Of a stretch of DNA of 35,071 nt, positions 26,248-35,071 are shown one piece after another; position 1 is the first letter of the stretch, and each line of letters begins with the position of its first letter. The stretch is taken from NCBI RefSeq assembly GCF_016282985.1, contig NZ_JAEELZ010000093.1, forward strand, positions 1 to 35,071. The letters run 5' to 3'. This stretch comes from Methanosphaera sp. GTDB lineage: Archaea > Methanobacteriota > Methanobacteria > Methanobacteriales > Methanobacteriaceae. Made by a program: the position numbers and the translations under genes. A model generated the notes under the pieces. The model worked only from the letters and a program-made list of their open reading frames with translations. It had not been told where the DNA came from and did not search any database.

Positions 26248-28197
26248 ATGTCAAAATTCAATTTACATTCCGATTATAAACCCTTTGGTGACCAGCCTAA
26301 AGCCATTAAATCACTTGTAGAACATTTCAAAAATGGAGATAAGGAACAAACTTTAGAAGGTGTGACCGGTTCTGGAAAAACTTTTACTATGGCAAATGTT
26401 ATTGAACAATTGGATAAACCAACACTCGTGATGAGTCATAATAAAACACTGGCTTCCCAATTATTTGAAGAATTTAAAGAATTTTTCCCTGACAATGCTG
26501 TGGAATATTTTGTCAGTTACTATGATTTTTATCAGCCGGAAGCTTATGTTGCACAAACTGATACGTTTATTGATAAAGAATCTTCAGTTAATGAAGAAAT
26601 TGACAGATTACGACACTCTGCAACCCAATCATTACTTACCAGAGATGATGTAATTGTTGTTAGTAGTGTATCCTGTATTTATGGTATTGGTTCACCTGAG
26701 GATTATGCGGAGTTTACATTACAATTAGAAGTTGAACAAGAAATTTCTAGGGAAGAAATTCTTAGAAATCTTGTTGAAATGCAATATTCACGAAATGATA
26801 TTGAATTTGACAGAGGTAAATTCAGAGTACATGGGGATGTAATTGAAATATTCCCTATAAATGCAAATTACTCTCTTAGAATTGAAATGTGGGGGGATGA
26901 GATAGATTGTATCTATAAAACAGACCCTCTTACAAATAATATTGAAGAAGAAATTCGTAAAGTTATTATATTCCCTGCAAAACACTTCGTAATTGCACGT
27001 GAAAAACAGGATGTTGCAATTAAGAACATTAAAAAGGAATTAGCTGAACGTGTTGCAACTTTTCAGGCTACTGGAAAATATGTTGAAGCCCAACGTATTG
27101 AACAAAGAACCAATTTTGATTTAGAAATGATTCAGGAGATTGGTTATTGTTCAGGGATTGAAAACTATTCAATGCATATGAATGGTAGAAAATGGGGAGA
27201 AACTCCTTATTCTTTATTAAAGTATTTCCCAGAGGATTATCTTACAATTATTGATGAATCTCACGTAACCGTTCCACAAATTAGGGGAATGTATGAAGGA
27301 GACAGGGCACGTAAAGAAACGCTTGTACAGTATGGTTTTAGATTACCCAGTGCTAAAGAAAACAGACCTTTACGTTTTGATGAGTTTTTAAAAGCTCAAA
27401 ACCAGGTTTTGTATGTTTCTGCCACCCCTTCTGCTTTTGAATTAGGAAGAAGTAAGAATAAAGTCGAACAAATCATCCGTCCTACAGGATTAGTGGATCC
27501 AAAACCAATTATAAGACCTGTAAAGAACCAAGTTGATGATCTTCTCGGTGAAATTAGAAAACGCGTTGAAAAGAATCAGAGAATACTTGTCACTGCACTT
27601 ACTAAGAAAATGGCAGAAGATTTAACAGATTACTATATTAAGATGAACGTAAAATGCAGATATTTACACTCCGAAATCACAACACTTGAAAGAACAGAAA
27701 TAATTGATGACTTAAGACGGGGCGAATTTGATTGCCTTGTAGGTGTAAACCTGTTAAGAGAAGGTCTTGACTTACCAGAAGTTTCATTAGTAGCAATTTT
27801 AGACGCAGATAAAGAGGGATTCCTTCGTTCTCAAACATCACTTATACAGACTATTGGTAGGGCCGCACGTAATGTTGATGGTGAAGTTATTCTCTATGCC
27901 GATAATATAACAGATTCTGTTAGAAATGCTGTAAATATTACCGAACGTAGAAGAAAAATACAGATAGCTTATAATCAGGATCATAATATTACACCAAGAA
28001 GTGTTGTTCGTAAACTTAAAGATAAAAAAATTGAAAGTAAAGTTGAAGATATACAAGAAATCGACAATATTACGATTGAAGAAGTTGATATGTTAATTGA
28101 AGAACTTGAAACAGAAATGAAAGAGGCTGCACAGAAATTAGACTTTGAAAGAGCTGCTAAACTAAGAGATAGAATAATGGAATTAAAAGAGGAATAG
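26248..28197 (+). CDS. uvrB: Excinuclease ABC subunit B
   Basis: The 649-residue protein is the damage-verifying helicase of excision repair. GVTGSGKT (38-45) is Walker A; the [11 protein letters not shown] beta-hairpin that probes DNA is intact near residue 91; the DESH box appears in [26 protein letters not shown] and QTIGRAARN are helicase motifs V and VI, and a UVR domain closes the protein (about 612-647) for contact with UvrC. The ATG has no ribosome binding site, so the transcript is probably leaderless. uvrA starts one base after its stop. Confidence 0.97.
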   Translation: MSKFNLHSDYKPFGDQPKAIKSLVEHFKNGDKEQTLEGVTGSGKTFTMANVIEQLDKPTLVMSHNKTLASQLFEEFKEFFPDNAVEYFVSYYDFYQPEAYVAQTDTFIDKESSVNEEIDRLRHSATQSLLTRDDVIVVSSVSCIYGIGSPEDYAEFTLQLEVEQEISREEILRNLVEMQYSRNDIEFDRGKFRVHGDVIEIFPINANYSLRIEMWGDEIDCIYKTDPLTNNIEEEIRKVIIFPAKHFVIAREKQDVAIKNIKKELAERVATFQATGKYVEAQRIEQRTNFDLEMIQEIGYCSGIENYSMHMNGRKWGETPYSLLKYFPEDYLTIIDESHVTVPQIRGMYEGDRARKETLVQYGFRLPSAKENRPLRFDEFLKAQNQVLYVSATPSAFELGRSKNKVEQIIRPTGLVDPKPIIRPVKNQVDDLLGEIRKRVEKNQRILVTALTKKMAEDLTDYYIKMNVKCRYLHSEITTLERTEIIDDLRRGEFDCLVGVNLLREGLDLPEVSLVAILDADKEGFLRSQTSLIQTIGRAARNVDGEVILYADNITDSVRNAVNITERRRKIQIAYNQDHNITPRSVVRKLKDKKIESKVEDIQEIDNITIEEVDMLIEELETEMKEAAQKLDFERAAKLRDRIMELKEE

Positions 28198-28198
28198 T

Positions 28199-31066
28199 AT
28201 GGAAAGCAAAGAAGAAATAAGAAATAGGGCTATTCAAGACAGAAAGATTATTATCAAAGGAGCAAGAGAACACAATCTCCAAAATATTGATGTTACTCTT
28301 CCCCGTGACCAATTTATTGTAATTACCGGACTTAGTGGTTCCGGTAAATCATCTTTAGCATTTGATACCATATACGCGGAAGGTCAAAGAAGATATGTGG
28401 AATCATTATCAGCTTATGCAAGACAATTTCTAGGACAAATGGAAAAACCAGAAGTGGATTATATAGAAGGATTATCACCTGCCATATCCATTGATCAAAA
28501 AACAACCAGAGTAAATCCACGTTCAACTGTTGGAACTGTTACGGAAATTTATGACTACTTGAGATTGTTATATGCTAGAATTGGAATTGCACACTGTTAT
28601 AACTGTGGGAAAGAAATTTCTCAACAGACCCCAGGACAAATTGCAGAAGCCATTATTGAGGAAAATGAACATGAAAAAATACTGGTTCTAGCTCCTGTAA
28701 TCAAAGGCCGAAAAGGACAACACTTAAAAGTCTTTGAATCATATAAGGAAAAGGGTTTTGTTAGAGTAAGAGTAGACGGTGAAATATTATCATTAGATAA
28801 TGAAATAAATCTTAATAAAAACAATAAACATAGTATTGAAATTGTTGTTGATAGACTTAAAGTTGCAAACAACGAAAACTTCAGAAAGAGACTTGTAGAA
28901 TCCGTTGAAACAGCACTACAAATTGGTGAAGGCCTTGTTACTATTGCAAACAATAACCCGGACATAGCTGATCAATATTATAGTGAAGCACTTGCATGCC
29001 CTGATTGTGGAATTAATTTTACTGAAATCAGTCCGAGAATGTTTTCATTTAATAATCCTCAAGCAGCATGTCCTAGATGTAATGGTATTGGAAGTACATT
29101 AGAAGCCGATCCTGATCTAATTGTACCTGATAAAACATTATCCTTACACCAGGGAGCAATTAAACCATGGAGTAATTCCCAAAAAACGGATAACTATTAT
29201 AACAAAATGTTGGATGGTGTTGCAAAGCACTATGGAATTGATTTGGATGCTCCATTTGACAGTATTGCTAAGGAATACCAGGACATCATATTATATGGTA
29301 GTGGTGATGAAAAAATTAAATTCCTCTTTGGAAACGGTAGAACAAAACGTGAAGTCAGCAAGCCTTTTGAAGGTGTTATACCTTACATGAAAAGATTATT
29401 TATTGAAACAAGTTCACGTTACAGGAGAAAAGCTGCACGTACTTACATGACTTTAAATGATTGTCCCAAATGTCATGGTGACAGGTTAAAACCGGAAATG
29501 TTGGCTGTAACCGTGGGTGATTTAAATATCGCTGATTTAACAAAATTGTCTCTTAGTCAAAGTAGAGAATTCTTTGAAGATTTAGAACTTACTCCAAGAC
29601 AAGAATTTATTGGAAAAGAAATTTTAAAAGAGATAAAGGAGAGACTGGAATTTTTAAATGATGTTGGTCTGGATTACCTTACTTTAGCTCGTTCATCAGG
29701 TACATTATCTGGTGGAGAAGCTCAAAGAATACGGCTTGCCACACAAATCGGTAGCAGACTTGTTGGAGTACTATATGTTTTAGATGAACCAAGTATTGGT
29801 TTACATCAAAGAGACAATATGAAACTCATTGAAACTCTAAAACATTTACGTGACATAGGCAATACGTTAATTGTTGTTGAACATGACGAAGAAACCATTA
29901 TTGAAGCAGATCATGTTGTTGATATAGGTCCGGGTGCCGGAGAACATGGTGGAATATTAACTGCCCAAGGAACTCCCGATGATATTAAAAACAATGAACA
30001 TTCACTTACAGGCCAATATTTATCAGGAATTAAAGAAATTCCCGTTCCAAAACAACGGCAAGAAGGAAATGGTAAATTCATTACTGTTTATGGTGCAGAA
30101 GAAAACAACCTTAAAAATATAGATGTCACATTCCCATTGGGTAAGTTTATCTGTGTTACAGGTGTATCCGGTTCCGGAAAAAGTACTCTTGTTAATGAAA
30201 TTCTTTATCACGGTATCGATGAAATATTAACAAACAAACATAAGCATAAAATTGGTAAGCATAAATCAATTGAAGGTGTTGAAAATATTGATAAAATTAT
30301 TGTAATAGACCAATCCCCTATTGGTAGAACTCCACGTTCCAATCCTGCAACATATATTGGATTATTTACATACATACGGGAGTTATTTTCACAAACTGCC
30401 GAATCAAAACAACGTGGTTATAAACCTGGACGATTTAGTTTTAATGTTAAAGGTGGAAGATGTGAAGCATGTAGTGGAGACGGAATTGTTCAAATCGAAA
30501 TGCACTTTTTAGCAGATGTTTACGTTCCATGTGAACTTTGTGAAGGAAAGAGATATAATAGAGAAACTCTGGACATCAGATATAAAGGAAAAAACATTAA
30601 TGATGTTCTAGAAATGACCAGTGAAGAAGCTTTAGAGTTCTTTGAAAATATTCCTAAAATTAAAAGGAAATTACAAACGTTAGTAGATGTAGGACTTGGT
30701 TATGTTAAACTTGGTCAACCTGCAACAACATTATCCGGTGGAGAAGCCCAGAGAGTAAAATTAGCTAAAGAATTAAGTAGACAAAACACATCAAACACAT
30801 TATACATTTTGGATGAACCTACAACAGGATTACATTTTGATGACATTAATCGATTGTTACAGGTATTGATTAAATTAAGAAATCAGGGAAATACTTTAAT
30901 CATTATTGAACATAACCTTGATGTGATTAAAACAGCAGACCATATAATTGATTTAGGTCCGGAAGGTGGAGATAAAGGAGGACAAATTGTTGCTGAGGGA
31001 ACTCCCGAAGAAGTAGCTAAAACAAATTCCTATACTGGAATTTACTTAAAACCTATGTTAAAATAA
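28199..31066 (+). CDS. uvrA: Excinuclease ABC subunit A
   Basis: The 955-residue protein is the DNA damage sensor ATPase that loads UvrB. The first ABC module has GLSGSGKSS (44-52), a Cys pair CYNCGK, a CPDCG...CPRCNG zinc module, and the LSGGEAQRI signature with [14 protein letters not shown]. The second has GVSGSGKST, the CEACSGDG...CELCEGKRY zinc finger and its own LSGGEAQRV signature with [12 protein letters not shown]. All functional elements of UvrA are present. GAGGAATAG at the end of uvrB serves as binding site, so uvrBA is one tightly coupled operon. Confidence 0.97.
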   Translation: MESKEEIRNRAIQDRKIIIKGAREHNLQNIDVTLPRDQFIVITGLSGSGKSSLAFDTIYAEGQRRYVESLSAYARQFLGQMEKPEVDYIEGLSPAISIDQKTTRVNPRSTVGTVTEIYDYLRLLYARIGIAHCYNCGKEISQQTPGQIAEAIIEENEHEKILVLAPVIKGRKGQHLKVFESYKEKGFVRVRVDGEILSLDNEINLNKNNKHSIEIVVDRLKVANNENFRKRLVESVETALQIGEGLVTIANNNPDIADQYYSEALACPDCGINFTEISPRMFSFNNPQAACPRCNGIGSTLEADPDLIVPDKTLSLHQGAIKPWSNSQKTDNYYNKMLDGVAKHYGIDLDAPFDSIAKEYQDIILYGSGDEKIKFLFGNGRTKREVSKPFEGVIPYMKRLFIETSSRYRRKAARTYMTLNDCPKCHGDRLKPEMLAVTVGDLNIADLTKLSLSQSREFFEDLELTPRQEFIGKEILKEIKERLEFLNDVGLDYLTLARSSGTLSGGEAQRIRLATQIGSRLVGVLYVLDEPSIGLHQRDNMKLIETLKHLRDIGNTLIVVEHDEETIIEADHVVDIGPGAGEHGGILTAQGTPDDIKNNEHSLTGQYLSGIKEIPVPKQRQEGNGKFITVYGAEENNLKNIDVTFPLGKFICVTGVSGSGKSTLVNEILYHGIDEILTNKHKHKIGKHKSIEGVENIDKIIVIDQSPIGRTPRSNPATYIGLFTYIRELFSQTAESKQRGYKPGRFSFNVKGGRCEACSGDGIVQIEMHFLADVYVPCELCEGKRYNRETLDIRYKGKNINDVLEMTSEEALEFFENIPKIKRKLQTLVDVGLGYVKLGQPATTLSGGEAQRVKLAKELSRQNTSNTLYILDEPTTGLHFDDINRLLQVLIKLRNQGNTLIIIEHNLDVIKTADHIIDLGPEGGDKGGQIVAEGTPEEVAKTNSYTGIYLKPMLK

Positions 31067-31240
31067 GTCCTTTAAAATAATTAATCTTAAAAATTTCATC
31101 AAATCTTTAACTGTACATTTAATCCTAAAAAAATGTATTATTTTATTAAACATAGGAAAATATATATACTTATCTTAGCATATAAACACATAGATAATAT
31201 TTTAGAATAATATTATCATCTCAAAAATTTTGTAGGAGAT

Positions 31241-32026
31241 ATGATGAAATTACAATTTTTGGGAACCGGCGGCGGTCGTTTTGCTACCATCAGCCAAAAA
31301 AGAATGACTGGTGGATTTAGAATAGACGATATTGGTGGTAAAAATATCCATGTAGACCCTGGACCAGGTGCTTTAGTAAGAAGCCATCAATTCGGTTTAA
31401 ACCCAAGAAAGATTAACATGCTCCTTGTTAGTCACTGTCATACCGATCATTATAATGACGCCGAGATTATGATTGAAGCTATGACTCAAGGAATGACAAA
31501 AAAGACGGGACATGTTATCGGTAGTGAAAGTGTAATTAATGGAAATGGGGAAATAGGTCCCGGTATATCAAAATATCATCAAACAAAATCAGATATTTCT
31601 GTATTACATCCCGGGGATGTTATTAAGGAAGATGAAATAACAATTAGAGGTACTGCTACCCATCATGGAGATTCTACGTGCGTAGGATTTAACATTAATT
31701 ATGATGGATTAAATATTAATTACACAGCAGACACTGAATACTTCCCAGAATTATCTAAGGAACATGAAGGTGCCGATGTATTAATTGGTTGTGTAATTAA
31801 GGAAGGAGAACGAAAAATTAAAGGTCATATGAGAACTATGGACTTTGAAAAATTAGTAGAAGAAGTTCAACCGCAAATAGCGATTATGACCCATTTAGGC
31901 GTTAACTTAATTATGAACAATCCGTTCCAAAACACCAGAATCATAACAAACAATACAGGTGTTAGGACGGTTGCTGCAACTGATGGATTAACTATGAGTT
32001 TGGATCAGTTTATACGAAATGTTTAA
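31241..32026 (+). CDS. Metallo-beta-lactamase fold hydrolase
   Basis: The reading frame has 261 residues; a second ATG at 31244 is better spaced from GGAG (31234-31237) and would give 260. LQFLGTGGGRF opens the fold, SHCHTDHYNDAE (64-75) is the HxHxDH zinc motif, THHGDST gives the third His, YTADTEYFPEL the bridging Asp, and MTHLGVN near residue 216 the last His, so a binuclear zinc site is complete. It resembles RNase Z and phosphodiesterase-type members rather than glyoxalases. Substrate is unknown. The gene is single; a TATA-like AAATATATATAC at about 31158-31169 may be its promoter. Confidence 0.83.
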   Translation: MMKLQFLGTGGGRFATISQKRMTGGFRIDDIGGKNIHVDPGPGALVRSHQFGLNPRKINMLLVSHCHTDHYNDAEIMIEAMTQGMTKKTGHVIGSESVINGNGEIGPGISKYHQTKSDISVLHPGDVIKEDEITIRGTATHHGDSTCVGFNINYDGLNINYTADTEYFPELSKEHEGADVLIGCVIKEGERKIKGHMRTMDFEKLVEEVQPQIAIMTHLGVNLIMNNPFQNTRIITNNTGVRTVAATDGLTMSLDQFIRNV

Positions 32027-32087
32027 AACAACATAACTAAATAAGATAATAAACATATAGTTAATCTGTTGTTACTTTTTTTTATTT

Positions 32088-32161
32088 GCCCTGATGGCTC
32101 AGCCCGGCACAGTACCTGACTCGTAATCAGGGGATCGGGGGTTCAAATCCCCCTCGGGGCT
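32088..32161 (+). tRNA. tRNA-Thr (anticodon CGU)
   Basis: A full cloverleaf can be drawn. The acceptor stem GCCCTGA pairs with TCGGGGC; the D arm is GCTC with a loop containing GG; the anticodon stem CCTGA/TCAGG encloses CTCGTAA with anticodon CGT; the variable loop has five bases; the T stem GGGGG/CCCCC encloses TTCAAAT. The discriminator base is T at 32161 and CCA is not encoded, both normal for archaeal tRNA-Thr. It reads ACG codons. No intron is present. A TATA-like ACATATA lies about 30 bases upstream. It ends seven bases before the convergent aroC stop. Confidence 0.95.
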
Positions 32162-32168
32162 TTAATTA

Positions 32169-33263
32169 TTATATTTTATCAGGATGTATAAATCCTGCTC
32201 TTATCATATGATCAACAATTACCATACTACAAGCTGATTCAGCTACGGTTGTTACTCTTGGACAGATACATGGATCGTGACGTCCTTCTATTTCTATTGT
32301 TGAATTTTCATTTGTTTCTAAATTAACTGTTTTTTGGATTCCACTTACAGATGGTGTAGGTTTAACAGCTATTTTAAGTATTATTGGCATCCCATTAGAC
32401 ATTCCACCCAATATTCCACCAGCATTATTTGTTTCTGTCATTATTTTTTCATTTTCCATATGATATGGATCATTAAACTCTTTACCTGTAAGTAATGTAC
32501 TTTCAAATCCCAAACCTACTTCTACACCTTTTACGGCACCAATATTCATTAATGCTTTTGCAAGATCCCCATCCAACTTATCAAATACCGGTTGACCCAG
32601 CCCTATTGGAATATTATCAATTATAATTTCTACAATTCCTCCGACTGAATTTCCTTCTTTTTTAGCTTTCAGAATTTCTTCTTCCATTTCCTGAGCTTTA
32701 TCCAAATCAGCACATCGGACATTATTCTTTGTAATATTTTCCTTAATTTCGTTTAATGAATACTTATTTTCTGTATGAATATGATGTATGGAAGTAACGT
32801 GAGCAGTAACTGTAATATCATGTAAGGCCAATAACTTTTTACTTACTGCTCCTCCTATTACATGACCGATTGTAATTCTTCCACTACCTCTTCCTCCACC
32901 ACGATAATCATAGTTATTGAATTTTTTCTGCCAACATAAATCACCATGACCCGGTCGGGGATTATTCTTTAAATTATCATAATTTTTACTTCTTTGGTCT
33001 TTATTTCTTATGATTGCAGTAATTGGAGTTCCATCTGTTTTTCCATTGAAAATACCCGATAATATTTCAACAGAATCTTTTTCATCACGTGCCGTTGTTA
33101 AATTACTTGTTCCAGGTCGTCTTTTATTTAATTCTTCTTGAATATCTTCTCTTGTTAATGATAATCCTGCAGGACAACCATCTATTGTTGCTCCCAGTGC
33201 TGTTCCATGACTTGCACCAAAAGTTGTTACTTTAAATATTTCTCCAGTAGTGTTTGATGCCAT
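32169..33263 (-). CDS. aroC: Chorismate synthase
   Basis: The 364-residue protein converts EPSP to chorismate, the last shikimate step, using reduced [21 protein letters not shown] near the start, [18 protein letters not shown], the RGGGRGSGR flavin-phosphate site, [10 protein letters not shown] and [10 protein letters not shown] are all present. GGAG at 33273-33276 on the minus strand fixes the start and overlaps the end of the upstream gene. It is the last gene of a likely three-gene operon (aroD, unknown gene, aroC). It seems monofunctional, so the reduced flavin must come from another enzyme. Confidence 0.96.
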   Translation of the reverse strand: MASNTTGEIFKVTTFGASHGTALGATIDGCPAGLSLTREDIQEELNKRRPGTSNLTTARDEKDSVEILSGIFNGKTDGTPITAIIRNKDQRSKNYDNLKNNPRPGHGDLCWQKKFNNYDYRGGGRGSGRITIGHVIGGAVSKKLLALHDITVTAHVTSIHHIHTENKYSLNEIKENITKNNVRCADLDKAQEMEEEILKAKKEGNSVGGIVEIIIDNIPIGLGQPVFDKLDGDLAKALMNIGAVKGVEVGLGFESTLLTGKEFNDPYHMENEKIMTETNNAGGILGGMSNGMPIILKIAVKPTPSVSGIQKTVNLETNENSTIEIEGRHDPCICPRVTTVAESACSMVIVDHMIRAGFIHPDKI

Positions 33264-33269
33264 ATATTA

Positions 33270-33929
33270 TTACTCCTGTTGTTGATTATTCTTTTCCAGA
33301 TAATTTACGGATTGGATTATTGATTCCTGTACATTTGGTATATGCTTTTCTAAAAAGTTTAGTATTTCCTTATTGTTATCTTCATTCATTTCTTTTCTTG
33401 ATGAATATTTTATATTGGTACTTTCTACCCAATCACAAATCCATTGATGTTTAACGTGTTTTAACGGATATATTGTGTTTTCTTCAAGATTATTTGTTAT
33501 TTTTCTTCCTTCAGTCATTGAATTTAAATAATTTAAACAAAAATCGTCTTGACAATAATTACTTACATTTAGTGTATCTTCACTTTTAGTTTCAAGTATT
33601 TTGACACCATACTTTCTTTTGTATGGTTCCAAAACCAAATATAATAAAATATTTTCTAAGCTATTATTATTTTCTATGTATAATTTGACTTGGGGTTTTA
33701 TCTGATTTTTTACGGTTCTTGATACTTTAATACATATTTTTTGAAATAGTTTAGAACGTATGACTTCTATTTGAGGATATTCTTTCCGAAAATCATCTTC
33801 TTTCTTTCTTGAAAACTTGGAAAATTTTAGATTGTTAATATAAATACCATTTTTATACAAACTTATAAACCTGGTGTCTACCCCTATTTTATTTAATGTT
33901 TTGATTATGTTTTTTTCTTCCGCATTCAT
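33270..33929 (-). CDS. Protein of unknown function between aroD and aroC
   Basis: The 219-residue protein is soluble, Lys/Asn-rich and of no family I can name. Visible points are a basic N-terminal half (residues 1-80), LEPYKRKYGVKIL (95-107), a possible metal or redox pair in YCQDDFC, and KHVKHQWICDWVEST near 158-172. It starts two bases after the aroD stop and ends six bases before aroC, so it is translated from the same message. Only weak TGAT precedes the ATG. Position suggests a link to aromatic amino acid synthesis; no function is claimed. Confidence 0.65.
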   Translation of the reverse strand: MNAEEKNIIKTLNKIGVDTRFISLYKNGIYINNLKFSKFSRKKEDDFRKEYPQIEVIRSKLFQKICIKVSRTVKNQIKPQVKLYIENNNSLENILLYLVLEPYKRKYGVKILETKSEDTLNVSNYCQDDFCLNYLNSMTEGRKITNNLEENTIYPLKHVKHQWICDWVESTNIKYSSRKEMNEDNNKEILNFLEKHIPNVQESIIQSVNYLEKNNQQQE

Positions 33930-33931
33930 AT

Positions 33932-34612
33932 TTAATCAGTTTTTAATTTTTTTATCATTTGACTTGTTGTTTTAATATCCAATTGACCTGGAGCAGATTC
34001 GTTATTTATAGCAGCATAAGTGACTGGTGCTCCCATTACCGGCCCCATTACTCTTGTATATGAACCTATTTTATCCATACTTATTGCAATTATTCCATTG
34101 TTTTCCATCAATAACTGTAAAACTGTGAAAGTATCTTCAAGTTTATTTGGTTTAACTGCTATTTTAGGTATATCCCCTATTTCAAAAGAACTGTCTATAA
34201 TTTCCTGTAAAAATTCTTTATCAGGTGTTTTTTCAAAATTATGATAAGATATGATTGTTTTGTTAGCTTTATCTATCACTTTTTGTCTAAGTTCTTCATC
34301 AGTACTTAATTCTATATCCGTGATTTCAACCAAGTGGGCATTTTCCAGTAAAATTGTTATTCGTTCCTCTTCTGATTTATCAAATAATCCCCCTTCTTTC
34401 TTTGTTCTGTTAGTCAAAATAATTGGCGTTTGGGTAATCTGCTTTATTGATTTAATTATATCTGTTGCTTTACTGCTAGTTATATCCTCTATAACATCCA
34501 ACCTCAGTTCCAAATAATCAACATTTTCATAAGATAAGTTTTTAACCAACTTTAATATATTATCCTTATTTTCTTCTATTATCGAAGCACATACTCCAGT
34601 ATTTATTTTAAT
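33932..34612 (-). CDS. aroD: Type I 3-dehydroquinate dehydratase, with non-canonical start
   Basis: The enzyme dehydrates 3-dehydroquinate through a Schiff base. ELRLDVI is the early strand motif, IISYHNF holds the catalytic His, PKIAVKP the Schiff-base Lys, and [20 protein letters not shown] the C-terminal substrate loop. A TTG start at 34549 would give 205 residues and lose the first beta strand. Upstream in frame, to a stop at 34613-34615, the sequence reads [17 protein letters not shown], which matches the expected N-terminus. No ATG, GTG or TTG is there, so ATT 34612-34610 or ATA 34606-34604 is the likely start (226 or 224 residues), behind a G-rich AGTGGGG. Function is firm; the start is inferred. 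Confidence 0.85.
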   Translation of the reverse strand: MKINTGVCASIIEENKDNILKLVKNLSYENVDYLELRLDVIEDITSSKATDIIKSIKQITQTPIILTNRTKKEGGLFDKSEEERITILLENAHLVEITDIELSTDEELRQKVIDKANKTIISYHNFEKTPDKEFLQEIIDSSFEIGDIPKIAVKPNKLEDTFTVLQLLMENNGIIAISMDKIGSYTRVMGPVMGAPVTYAAINNESAPGQLDIKTTSQMIKKLKTD

Positions 34613-34616
34613 CTAC

Positions 34617-34975
34617 CCCACTTATTTCTATTACATATCTTTATACATTTTAATAAAAATAATTTTAAAAATAATTAAAATTAAAGAACAATATATTACT
34701 ATGAGTCCCCGACAAATTATTTTTTTGATAGAATAAAAGTATTACTAAATAATAATAGTAATAATCTTTGTTCTTATTCTAAAAAAAACATAAGATTATA
34801 TCTTTTTTTTGTCTTTGTTCAAATCAAACAAACAACATTATTATACAATGAAATAATAATGATGATGAGATAAAAACATATAAAATTAAAAGAAAAAATA
34901 AATATTATCATCTTTTATATTCTTTGTTTAAATCCCCATCCAACATTTATCTTTTTATATGTATGATTATTTTTG
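34617..34975. other. AT-rich region without a recognised gene
   Basis: About 360 bases of AT-rich DNA lie between aroD and the partial gene at the right edge. It should hold the aro operon promoter and the end of the partial gene's transcript. An eight-base inverted repeat, TATTACTA and TAGTAATA at 34740-34763, and three copies of TCTTTGTT (near 34766, 34812 and 34921) are visible. Their meaning is unknown and chance is likely in such composition. Confidence 0.4.
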
Positions 34976-35071
34976 TTATATGAGTTTGATTTTAGCTGGA
35001 GCGGACTGTACCCACTTACACAGTCGTTCATTATTGAATTTCTGCTTACTTTTACGTATAATATTGCAGGC
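34976..35071 (-). CDS. 3' end of a minus-strand gene cut by the window edge
   Basis: Thirty-one codons are open from the window edge to a TAA at 34976-34978. The peptide is basic and well mixed, with KFNNERLCKWVQSAP in its middle and no homopolymer bias, and the base composition is clearly less AT-rich than the flanking 360 bases, as expected for coding DNA. T-rich sequence follows the stop. The character is reminiscent of a transposase or other nucleic-acid enzyme end, but I cannot assign it. Confidence 0.4.
   Translation of the reverse strand, partial: ACNIIRKSKQKFNNERLCKWVQSAPAKIKLI

Noticed and set aside
34980-35071. Plus-strand frame at the right edge
   Set aside because: No binding site, and its peptide is Leu/Cys-rich; the minus-strand frame in the same place looks more like coding sequence.

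Overview
The window reads as a chromosomal segment of a very AT-rich, mesophilic methanogen of the Methanobacteriaceae; its gene repertoire and Asn/Lys-rich proteins fit Methanosphaera best, with Methanobrevibacter as the alternative. Archaeal markers are homomeric NAC with a UBA domain, SecF followed by SecD, archaeal phosphopantothenate synthetase, the UPF0200/UPF0201 pair, a Dph6-type diphthamide enzyme and a tRNA-Thr without an encoded CCA. Bacterial-type UvrABC and an RNase HIII sit among them. The species call is an inference from sequence memory, not from a search.

Layout. 236-1288: GT2 glycosyltransferase plus DUF2304 membrane partner, closed by a hairpin terminator. 1530-1901: NAC. 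2148-4852: a tight three-gene unit of a Regnase-like NYN ribonuclease, a membrane-anchored protein with a GGDEF/GTP-cyclohydrolase-III-like palm domain, and a Ser/Gly-rich anchored protein. 4936-9028: arginine genes argJ, argB and argC, interrupted by an RNase HIII gene. 9040-10650: three tandem flavodoxins, the last with a degraded FMN-phosphate loop. 10873-13048: secF and secD. 13156-14954: CoA biosynthesis (phosphopantothenate synthetase), then UPF0200 and UPF0201 overlapping in different frames. 14957-16921, minus strand: Dph6 and a membrane protein. 17121-18149: M42 aminopeptidase. 18243-19580, minus strand: a glycan-site-rich surface protein and a Yip1-type membrane protein.

19665-23844 is the most unusual region. 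It holds two iron-sulfur flavoproteins, a QueG-like double [4Fe-4S] protein, three paralogues of an acidic protein family I do not recognise, and an HxlR-type regulator that keeps the N-terminal cysteine used by redox-sensing relatives. Two copies of a 16-bp palindromic operator-like site lie between the regulator and the divergent four-gene operon. That operon appears to start with a non-canonical ATT codon. I read it as a candidate redox- or electrophile-responsive system.

23841-31066 carries nucleotide excision repair: uvrC with an orphan gene on the minus strand, divergent from uvrB-uvrA. 31241-32161: a metallo-beta-lactamase-fold hydrolase and tRNA-Thr(CGU). 32169-34612, minus strand: shikimate genes aroD and aroC flanking an unknown gene; aroD also lacks a canonical start codon. 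About 360 bases without a gene follow, then the 3' end of a further minus-strand gene leaves the window.
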